The notes beneath the pieces were generated by a model, which worked only from the letters and a program-made list of their open reading frames with translations, did no database searches and was not told the origin of the DNA. A program made the position numbers and the translations under genes. Below are positions 1-4,052 of a DNA stretch of 14,375 nucleotides, piece by piece. This DNA comes from JBGTBQ01 sp041749275. Lineage in GTDB: Bacteria; Acidobacteriota; Blastocatellia; Pyrinomonadales; Pyrinomonadaceae. The DNA lies in assembly GCA_041749275.1 (NCBI GenBank), contig JBGTBQ010000440.1:1-14375 (forward strand), in the 5' to 3' direction. Each line of letters opens with the position of its first letter. The stretch's first letter is position 1.

Positions 1-138
1 GAAGGCGCGGGCCTCCAACCCGACGAGCGCATCACACCCACGCGCGGCGACCTCCAACGCGGGCGCGACGCGGCGTTCGCGCGCGCCGTCGAGATCATTA
101 AACTAAGCGGGAAGAAAAAACAGGCGGCTGCGTCGTAA
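1..138 (+). CDS. C-terminal end of a truncated gene, possibly an S41 (C-terminal processing) peptidase
   Basis: The window opens inside a forward frame that stays open from base 1 to a TAA at 136-138, giving 45 residues. They begin EGAGLQPDERITPTRGDLQ and end in a Lys-rich, Ala-rich tail. The pattern 'G-x-G-(L/V)-x-PD...(T/P)-x(4)-DL-x-x-GRD-x-x-(F/L)-x-(R/K)-A-(V/L)-E-(I/L)-(I/L)' resembles the end of S41 family proteases. In those enzymes the strand after the active-site lobe carries 'G-x-G-(V/I)-x-PD' and a last helix carries 'RG-D-x-x-(L)-x-x-A'. No catalytic residue lies in the window, so the family call is an inference from this short tail. It converges on the leftward zinc-ribbon gene ending at 193, leaving 54 bp with no obvious terminator. 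Confidence 0.5.
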   Translation, partial: EGAGLQPDERITPTRGDLQRGRDAAFARAVEIIKLSGKKKQAAAS

Positions 139-192
139 GGAAGGTAAGAGCGGTCGTGCTGTAAAGGATGTGAGAATTGCGCCGGCGCGGCG

Positions 193-531
193 TCAACGCT
201 TGGAAGGTTTGTCCAGATCGAACAGAGCTTTAAGCGCGCGCTTCAGGTTATCGTCGCCCTCCGCCTCTTCAACCTCTCCCGCGTCGCCGCCCCGCGCTCC
301 CACGTCGCTGATGCGCCGCCACATCTCGCCGCGCGCCTTCGTGTAACTTTCGGGCAGCGCCCGCCCGCAGTAGTTGCAAGCGGGGCTTCCGAGCGCGAGC
401 AACCGTCTTTTGCAATACGGACAGAAGCGAAAGTCCGGCGGCTCAATGGGGCCGAGCGATGCCCCGCAGTTCGCGCACTTCGTCGCGCCCGCCTCACAAA
501 CGCCGTGGCAATATTCGCAGGTCGGAGACAT
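193..531 (-). CDS. Small double zinc-ribbon protein
   Basis: This is a 112-aa cytosolic protein with two treble-clef or ribbon-like knuckle sets. The first is CEYC at 5-8 with CANC at 19-22, plus an extra Cys12. The second is CPYC at 37-40 with CNYC at 52-55. Four CxxC pairs suggest two bound zinc ions. The C-terminal half (about 64-112) has no Cys, is charged, and probably forms helices around 'DDNLKRALKALFDLDKP'. I prefer the ATG at 531 to the longer frame starting at 594, because 531 lies 1 nt after the TGA of the upstream gene (533-535). That arrangement suggests translational coupling, and the extra N-terminal residues would overlap the upstream coding sequence. No enzyme motif is visible. 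Zinc ribbons of this type commonly mediate protein-protein contacts, but the partner is unknown. The coding call is strong, the function is not. Confidence 0.8.
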   Translation of the reverse strand: MSPTCEYCHGVCEAGATKCANCGASLGPIEPPDFRFCPYCKRRLLALGSPACNYCGRALPESYTKARGEMWRRISDVGARGGDAGEVEEAEGDDNLKRALKALFDLDKPSKR

Positions 532-532
532 A

Positions 533-1054
533 TCAACGCGGTCGTGTCTTTCGCTTCGGCTTGCTTCTGATGAATGTAACTTCGCTGGGGTCAACGGTGG
601 GCGACGCCTGTGGAGGAGTAGTGTCAGACGGAATGATCCAGAGTTCGACCGTCAGGTTCGCCTTGTAGCCGCCATCTACCGTCACGACGCGTAGTGGATC
701 GAAGTCATGTCCGCGCCGCCCGATCAGATAATTCACGGCCTGCCGACAACGGCGCTTCGCCTCGCCCACGCGCCCAACCCTGCCGCCATAGCAAAATATG
801 TAGCCGGTCGCATCCGGAGTGTTCCGTAACTCGATGGCTAAATTATCGAGACGTGCTTTCTCATCGCTCCAACGGAGATTGCCGTACTCGTCAAATTTCC
901 GCGTAGTTGTAGGGGCGGGAACCGGTGGTGCGACGAGCGATCCTGCCATGCACGCAACTGGTTTCTTATTAACCGCGACCGCCGCCCCGACGACAAGCAT
1001 TATCAGGGCGGCGGTCGTATTGAAAATGAGACGATGCATATTCAGAAACACCAT
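533..1054 (-). CDS. Membrane-anchored or secreted protein with an OmpA-like fold
   Basis: This 173-aa protein has a short basic start, then a hydrophobic segment at about 9-28 that acts as a signal peptide or anchor. A Pro/Thr-rich linker spans about 41-52. The conserved domain runs about 54-142: 'FDEYGNLRWSDEKARLDNLA' at its start, then 'GYIFCYGG', 'AKRRCRQAVNYLIGRRG', and 'RVVTVDGGYKANLTVELWI' at its end. The order of strand, long helix and 'R-(V/I)-x-T-x-DGG' recalls OmpA C-terminal domains, where the helix carries 'A-x-x-x-R-A-x-x-x-x-x-YL'. The classic peptidoglycan-binding Asp/Arg pair is not obvious. I recall similar proteins from Acidobacteriota but cannot verify this here. The C-terminus is basic (KPKRKTRPR). 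The start could be TTG 1057, ATG 1054 or ATG 1039; I chose 1054. It is co-directional with the zinc-ribbon gene 1 nt downstream. Confidence 0.8.
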   Translation of the reverse strand: MVFLNMHRLIFNTTAALIMLVVGAAVAVNKKPVACMAGSLVAPPVPAPTTTRKFDEYGNLRWSDEKARLDNLAIELRNTPDATGYIFCYGGRVGRVGEAKRRCRQAVNYLIGRRGHDFDPLRVVTVDGGYKANLTVELWIIPSDTTPPQASPTVDPSEVTFIRSKPKRKTRPR

Positions 1055-1098
1055 CAATCACCGAAGGCTCAGTGCGTGTCTAAAAAGCTATGTGCCGT

Positions 1099-1124
1099 AG
1101 CTCCGTGAGGAGCGGAATGTTTGT
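1099..1124 (+). repeat. REP-like hairpin element, copy 1
   Basis: A stem GCTCC/GGAGC closes over a GTGA loop and is followed by GGAATGTTTGT. In RNA the loop would be a GNRA tetraloop. Copy 3 on the opposite strand has the same 26-nt plan with three differences, two of which form a compensatory T-A to C-G change in the stem. The flank is an AGCTAT-like sequence on both sides. Confidence 0.65.
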
Positions 1125-1150
1125 AGCTATGGCATGACACAAAGTTCCTA

Positions 1151-1176
1151 AGCTCCATGAGGAGCGAAATGCTAAT
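1151..1176 (+). repeat. REP-like hairpin element, copy 2 (more diverged)
   Basis: This copy has the same stem GCTCC/GGAGC in the same orientation, 52 bp after copy 1. The loop is ATGA, and the trailing part (GAAATGCTAAT) has diverged from the GGAATGTTTGT of copies 1 and 3. Confidence 0.55.
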
Positions 1177-1226
1177 CTCTGCCGCACCTCCGGAGATTGA
1201 AAGAAAAATGGGAAGCGGCGCGGGCG

Positions 1227-1252
1227 ACAAACATTCCGCCCCTCGCGGGGCT
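1227..1252 (-). repeat. REP-like hairpin element, copy 3 (inverted, compensatory stem change)
   Basis: Read on the minus strand, this copy has stem GCCCC/GGGGC with a GCGA loop, followed by GGAATGTTTGT. It starts 15 nt after the SPFH stop codon. Stem position 4/13 is C-G here and T-A in copy 1, while the 3' tail is identical. Read on the plus strand it is a GC stem followed by TTTATTAAA, so it could also act as a weak terminator. Confidence 0.6.
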
Positions 1253-1267
1253 TTATTAAATATGTTC

Positions 1268-2410
1268 TCAGGCTGTCGCCGTCCCGCAGTTGCCGCAGAA
1301 CTTCACGCCGGGCGCGAGCGGCGTCTGGCAGTTGGCGCACTGCTTCGGTTCCATTGATTGGCCGCAGCCGGAGCAGAATTTCGCACCTGCCTGCACCTGC
1401 GTCTTGCAGTTCGGGCACTCGACCGTGGGCGCGGCCTGCACCTGCACGTCCGCGCCGCAGCTCTGGCAGAACTTCGCGCCCACGGGGTTCGGCGTCTGGC
1501 ACTTCGGGCACGGCATCATCTGCGCGGCAGCCGCGCCGCCCCCGCCGCCCGCCTGTTGTCCACCCTGCTGACCGCCCTGCTGGCCGTAGGCGCCCGCCAT
1601 CATCTGGCCCATGCCGAAGCCCATGCCGAGACCCATGCCCTGCCCGGCGGCTCCGCCCGGCTGCTTCGCCGCGTCCTGCATGGACTCCGCCGCCTTGTAG
1701 CGCATGTATTTGTCCATGTCGCCGAGCGCCGACATCGAAGAGCGCTCGTCAATCTTCTTCTGCACCTCTTCGGGCGGCGAGATGGCGGAGATGAGCATGT
1801 CCACCAGCTCAAGCCCCTGCTTGCTGAAGTCCTCCGCCACGCGCGCCTTCACGCCCGCCGCCAGTTCGTCGTAGTAGGCCGGAAGATCGAAGACCGTCTT
1901 CAGGTTCTCGCCGAGCAGGTCGTTCAAGCGTGAGACGATGATGTCGCGCAGGTAATCGCCGACCGATTGCGTTGAGACGAGGCCGCGCGTGCCGACGACC
2001 GAGCCGACGAAAAGCTGCGGGTCGGCCACGCGAATCGAATACTTGCCGAACGCGCGCAGCCGCACCATGTACAGCTCCGTATCGCGGAAGGCAATCGGCT
2101 CCTTCGTGCCCCACTTCAAGTCCTGAAACGTGTGGCGCGCGATGAAGACGACCGCCGCCGTAAAGGGCGATTCGCCGCCGAACGGAATCGAGAGCAGCCG
2201 CGTCAGCAGCGGCACGTTCATCGTGGTGAGCGTGTGACGGCCCGGCCCGAACGTGTCGAGCGCCTTGCCGTCGCGGAAGAAGACCGCCGACTGGTTCTCC
2301 TGCACGACGAGCTGTGCGCCCATCTTGATGTCGGTCGCGCCTTGCGCGGGGACGCGGTTCACGATCTGCGTGCCCGTCGGGTCGAAATGCTGAATGATCT
2401 CAAGTGCCAT
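1268..2410 (-). CDS. SPFH-domain protein (YdjI-like) with three C-terminal zinc ribbons
   Basis: This 380-aa protein begins MALEIIQHFD. The SPFH (virion-core-like, YdjI type) domain covers about 1-245, with 'GAQLVVQENQSAVFFRDGK' near 31-49, 'FGPGRHTL' at 54-61, and 'RLRAFGKYSIRVADPQLFV' near 117-135. A Gly/Gln/Met-rich flexible linker covers about 251-297. Three zinc ribbons of identical spacing (CxxC-x10-CxxC) follow: C301/C304/C315/C318, C332/C335/C346/C349 and C358/C361/C372/C375. There is no signal peptide or clear transmembrane helix. SPFH proteins assemble on membranes as oligomeric scaffolds, and Bacillus YdjI works with PspA in envelope stress. A role here as a membrane scaffold is an inference from that family. 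The start at 2410 is supported by AAGGAG about 10 nt upstream. The open frame extends to 2584 but overlaps a separate zinc-ribbon gene. The closest neighbours are that gene and the 177-aa helical protein. Confidence 0.88.
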   Translation of the reverse strand: MALEIIQHFDPTGTQIVNRVPAQGATDIKMGAQLVVQENQSAVFFRDGKALDTFGPGRHTLTTMNVPLLTRLLSIPFGGESPFTAAVVFIARHTFQDLKWGTKEPIAFRDTELYMVRLRAFGKYSIRVADPQLFVGSVVGTRGLVSTQSVGDYLRDIIVSRLNDLLGENLKTVFDLPAYYDELAAGVKARVAEDFSKQGLELVDMLISAISPPEEVQKKIDERSSMSALGDMDKYMRYKAAESMQDAAKQPGGAAGQGMGLGMGFGMGQMMAGAYGQQGGQQGGQQAGGGGGAAAAQMMPCPKCQTPNPVGAKFCQSCGADVQVQAAPTVECPNCKTQVQAGAKFCSGCGQSMEPKQCANCQTPLAPGVKFCGNCGTATA

Positions 2411-2469
2411 GTGGCTGCTTCTCCTTACTCTGTGAGCGCGCCGTTCTCGTGGCGGCTCGTTGTGAAATC

Positions 2470-2646
2470 TTACTTCTTGAGTTTGATGTCGCCGTTGACG
2501 ACTTTTATTAAAAGCGGGTCGGCGCCCGTGCCGAGGCGACCGAGGAGGTGCTTGCCGGCGGCGGGCCGCACGGAAGCGCCGCACTTCCGGCAGAACTGCT
2601 GCCCTGCGAACAACTCCGCCCCACAGTTGTTACAGTATTCAGCCAT
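2470..2646 (-). CDS. 58-aa single zinc-ribbon protein
   Basis: A short frame runs from ATG 2646 to TAA 2470 and encodes a 58-residue protein beginning MAEYCNNCGAELF. It has one ribbon, C5/C8 and C19/C22, with the same CxxC-x10-CxxC spacing as the three ribbons of the SPFH protein, and ends in a basic tail (VVNGDIKLKK). A TGA three codons upstream of the ATG limits the start to ATG 2646 or GTG 2649. No clear Shine-Dalgarno sequence precedes it. It lies 59 nt upstream of the SPFH start and between that gene and the 177-aa protein gene, all co-directional. The product may accompany or compete with the SPFH zinc-ribbon tail, which is inference from motif identity and position. The 'AGQQFCRKCGA' core is typical of zinc-ribbon families, so I believe it is a real gene despite its size. 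Confidence 0.72.
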   Translation of the reverse strand: MAEYCNNCGAELFAGQQFCRKCGASVRPAAGKHLLGRLGTGADPLLIKVVNGDIKLKK

Positions 2647-2662
2647 CACACATCAGAAATGA

Positions 2663-2726
2663 TGAGCGCGGAACGATGAACGATGAATGAAAGACAAAAG
2701 CTTTTCAGTTCATCGTTCCGCGCTCA
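2663..2726. repeat. Perfect 19-bp inverted repeat between the 177-aa gene and the zinc-ribbon gene
   Basis: The arms at 2663-2681 and 2708-2726 are exact reverse complements (TGAGCGCGGAACGATGAAC and its mate). They are separated by 26 nt that can itself pair partly (TGAAAG with CTTTTCA). The GTTCATCGTT motif recurs at 2729-2738, next to the stop codon of the 177-aa gene. Transcribed leftward, it would form a long hairpin immediately after that gene. There is no U-tract, so it is more likely an RNA-stabilising or attenuating structure, or a mobile repeat, than a standard terminator. Confidence 0.7.
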
Positions 2727-2737
2727 ACGTTCATCGT

Positions 2738-3271
2738 TTAACTAAACATCGGCTGCCCCGGCGAGTCGTCCGGTTTGAAGTCGTTGATGGCGCGCTGGCG
2801 CTCGTCGAAGGTGCGGTTGAGATCATCAACCGCGCGCTCAAGTTCCGTGGCGGCCTGCTTGAGACCGTCCGTGGTGACTGCCTTTCCACCCAACTCACGC
2901 CCTTGTTGCTCTATCGCCTCGACCTTCTCGACAAGCGCGAGGTCGAAACGGTAAAGCGCGTCGAGCTGCGGCTCTTGAACCTTCACCACGTCGAAGAAGC
3001 CGCTGTAGCCATAGCTGGCGAAGCGGACACGGTTCTCCGCCTGATCGAGCTTCTTCTGCACGCGGTCGAGCGGGCCAATCTCCATCAAACGCCCGCCGGA
3101 GGTCAACTCGCGCACCGCATTCGAGAGCGGCTGCTTCGCGGCGCGCAGACGGTCGGCCAAGTGCTCGCGGTGCAGCTTATCTATGTCGCGCCGCCGCTCA
3201 CGCGCGGCGTAGCCACCGTACCCCGGAATTTTGTCGCCGAGCCGTTCGAGCCAGTTACGCTGATCGTTCAT
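2738..3271 (-). CDS. Conserved helical protein of unknown function, partner candidate for the SPFH protein
   Basis: This 177-aa protein has no Cys, no signal peptide and no transmembrane helix. The N-terminus is distinctive: 'IPGYGGYAARERRRDIDKLHREHLADRL' covers about 15-42. Long charged helices with heptad-like hydrophobics follow, for example 'RVQKKLDQAENRVRF' and 'ATELERAVDDLNRTFDERQRAI', so coiled-coil assembly is likely. A Gly/Tyr-rich spot (FASYGYSGFFDVV) sits in the middle at about 84-96. The start at 3271 is supported by GGAG 7 nt upstream. It is the first clear gene of the leftward cluster that includes the 58-aa zinc ribbon and the SPFH protein. I recall this 'IPGY-x-GY-x-x-(R/K)E-(R/K)RR' start from proteins next to SPFH genes, but that is memory and not a search. 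The biochemical function is unknown. Confidence 0.85.
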   Translation of the reverse strand: MNDQRNWLERLGDKIPGYGGYAARERRRDIDKLHREHLADRLRAAKQPLSNAVRELTSGGRLMEIGPLDRVQKKLDQAENRVRFASYGYSGFFDVVKVQEPQLDALYRFDLALVEKVEAIEQQGRELGGKAVTTDGLKQAATELERAVDDLNRTFDERQRAINDFKPDDSPGQPMFS

Positions 3272-3390
3272 TTGCTTTCTCCGAAATTAGTTTTCAGTTT
3301 ACAGTTTTCTGTTTTCAGCAGGGCAAGGCTGTTCGCGCACAACTGAACACCGAGAACTGTTCTTACGTTTCCCGCCCCCGCCGGGTTCAT
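3268..3390 (-). CDS. Possible 40-aa leader ORF overlapping the 177-aa gene by ATGA
   Basis: An ATG at 3388-3390 opens a 40-codon frame ending in TGA at 3268-3270. That stop overlaps the next ATG (3269-3271) in the classic ATGA arrangement. A TAGAAT -10-like hexamer (minus strand, 3397-3402) lies only 6 nt upstream of the ATG, so a transcript from it would be nearly leaderless. Against it, the C-terminal half is just a translation of tandem heptamers (KTENCKLKT), there is no Shine-Dalgarno sequence, and no recognisable domain. It may be chance. Confidence 0.2.
   Translation of the reverse strand: MNPAGAGNVRTVLGVQLCANSLALLKTENCKLKTNFGESK
3291..3360. repeat. Tandem heptamers (TTTTCAG)4 with an imperfect inverted partner
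   Basis: Four heptamers run head to tail: TTTTCAG, TTTACAG, TTTTCTG and TTTTCAG at 3291-3318. The stretch 3301-3318 pairs with 3343-3360 (CTGAACACCGAGAACTGT) at 15 of 18 positions, with one further G-T wobble. In a leftward transcript the hairpin lies in the leader of the 177-aa gene. Confidence 0.6.
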
Positions 3391-3396
3391 TGTTCG

Positions 3397-3402
3397 ATTC
3401 TA
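3397..3402 (-). promoter_or_regulatory. Candidate -10 element (TAGAAT) for the leftward SPFH cluster
   Basis: On the minus strand TAGAAT matches the sigma-70 -10 consensus at 5 of 6 positions, about 125 nt upstream of the 177-aa gene. No good -35 lies 16-18 nt upstream, so this is a weak call. Confidence 0.25.
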
Positions 3403-3583
3403 ACACCGGGCGGCGCTTCCGCACATCATGCCTACGCGCCAAACGCCCCAATCCTACTTCATCCTCGTTCGCTCGAAACCGAGACGATGGTCGCCTCACT
3501 CATAACTCATAACGCGACACGGAGGGCGAGGCCGCTCATCTTCAAGATGTAGACACGGCGCGCGCCGACGGGTTAATCTTGTC

Positions 3584-3855
3584 ATGCAGTATCCCCCTGA
3601 ATTCCCCATTCCGGTCGAACCGGAGATTGAAACGGCGCACGCCGGCGAGTTCGTCGCCGAACTTCGCTGCCTACGTGATGCCCTGTCCAAACGCATCAAG
3701 GCTCACGCGCGGTCGGTCGAGCAAGGTCTGGCAAAGTTTGTCCTGACATTGATCGAGTTGCTCCGGCGCTGGCTGGAAAAGCAGTCCGGTCAACACGCGG
3801 GGGCTGGACGGTGGACGAATGCTTCAATCTCGGTCCGGTCGGACGTTTGATTTGA
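3584..3855 (+). pseudogene. gvpK: Decayed gas-vesicle gvpK remnant (frameshift plus internal deletion)
   Basis: The first frame (ATG 3584) encodes about 67 residues ending 'VEQGLAKFVLTLIELLRRWLEKQ'. This is the GvpK signature helix: family members read roughly '(V/A)EQGLA-(K/Q)-LV-(L/M)-T-(L/V)-IELLRQ...LE-(K/R)-Q-A-(V/M/L)-RR'. After LEKQ this frame drifts into unrelated sequence and stops at 3848-3850. In the frame opening at 3781 the homology resumes as 'AVRSTRGGWTVDE', matching the family's 'A-x-RR-(V)-x-(G)-G-x-LTDE', and jumps to 'FNLGPVGRLI' before TGA 3853-3855. The last piece matches the family's C-terminus, '(L)-N-(I/L)-DLGPLG-x-LL'. About 25-30 residues between them are missing. 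One frameshift and one deletion therefore explain the locus. GvpK is a minor gas-vesicle assembly protein. No other gvp gene is visible here, and the product is unlikely to work. Confidence 0.7.
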
Positions 3856-3951
3856 ATCCGCGGCAGGAGACTGGAAGCGGCTCGTCGTTTGGTGTGAGCG
3901 GTGCAACTTTCAACTGTCTACTCGGCTGAAATATTTGTGCAAAACGAGTCG

Positions 3952-3977
3952 GAACCGCCTCTGCTAGCGGGCGGTTC
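3952..3977. repeat. Intergenic hairpin GAACCGCC/GGCGGTTC
   Basis: Perfect 8-bp arms at 3952-3959 and 3970-3977 flank a 10-nt loop that contains GCTAGC. No T-run follows. It lies 75 bp upstream of the histidine kinase start, in its probable leader or promoter region. Confidence 0.5.
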
Positions 3978-4033
3978 ATTGAGAGGCAATCCGCTTCGGA
4001 AGATAGGCACGCCGCTGGTCTGACTTGCCTACC

Positions 4034-4047
4034 GACTTCTGACTTCT
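4034..4047 (+). repeat. Two GACTTCT heptamers just before the kinase start codon
   Basis: GACTTCT occurs twice in tandem and ends 5 nt before ATG 4053. It belongs to the same heptamer class as the CTGACTY array at 7057-7084. It takes up the place where a Shine-Dalgarno sequence would be expected. Confidence 0.5.
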
Positions 4048-4052
4048 GTTTT

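Larger units (their letters stand above)
1058..1267. other. 210-bp non-coding gap carrying three copies of a REP-like hairpin
   Basis: No credible gene lies here. A leftward frame crossing it (1080-1511) is an out-of-frame shadow of the zinc-ribbon tail of the SPFH gene. The stretch contains three copies of a 26-nt hairpin-forming element, listed separately: two forward and one reverse. It also has an AT-rich patch just after the SPFH stop codon (1253-1266). The gap separates the SPFH gene from the OmpA-like gene, so these two may not share a transcript. Confidence 0.6.
3361..4052. other. Gene-poor stretch: tandem repeats, a gvpK fossil and hairpins
   Basis: Apart from the gvpK remnant at 3584-3855 I see no credible gene. 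Short leftward frames here (3299-3499, 3496-3699, 3824-4066) lack family signals or start contexts. The stretch holds two ACTCATA units (3498-3511), a GAACCGCC hairpin (3952-3977) and two GACTTCT units just before the kinase start (4034-4047). The signalling operon promoter should be in this stretch, but I could not pick a convincing -35/-10 pair. Confidence 0.5.

Noticed and set aside
1080..1511. Leftward 143-codon frame across the SPFH tail and the REP-like gap
   Set aside because: It is an out-of-frame reading of the zinc-ribbon tail and runs into non-coding repeats. Low-complexity Arg/Glu-rich sequence with no family signal.
2411..2584. N-terminal extension of the SPFH protein up to 2584
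   Set aside because: The extension is Arg-rich and overlaps the 58-aa zinc-ribbon gene in another frame. ATG 2410 has a good Shine-Dalgarno sequence and matches the SPFH family start.
3496..3699. Leftward 67-codon frame overlapping the gvpK remnant
   Set aside because: It is antisense to the GvpK-like segment, rich in Arg and Ser, with no start context.
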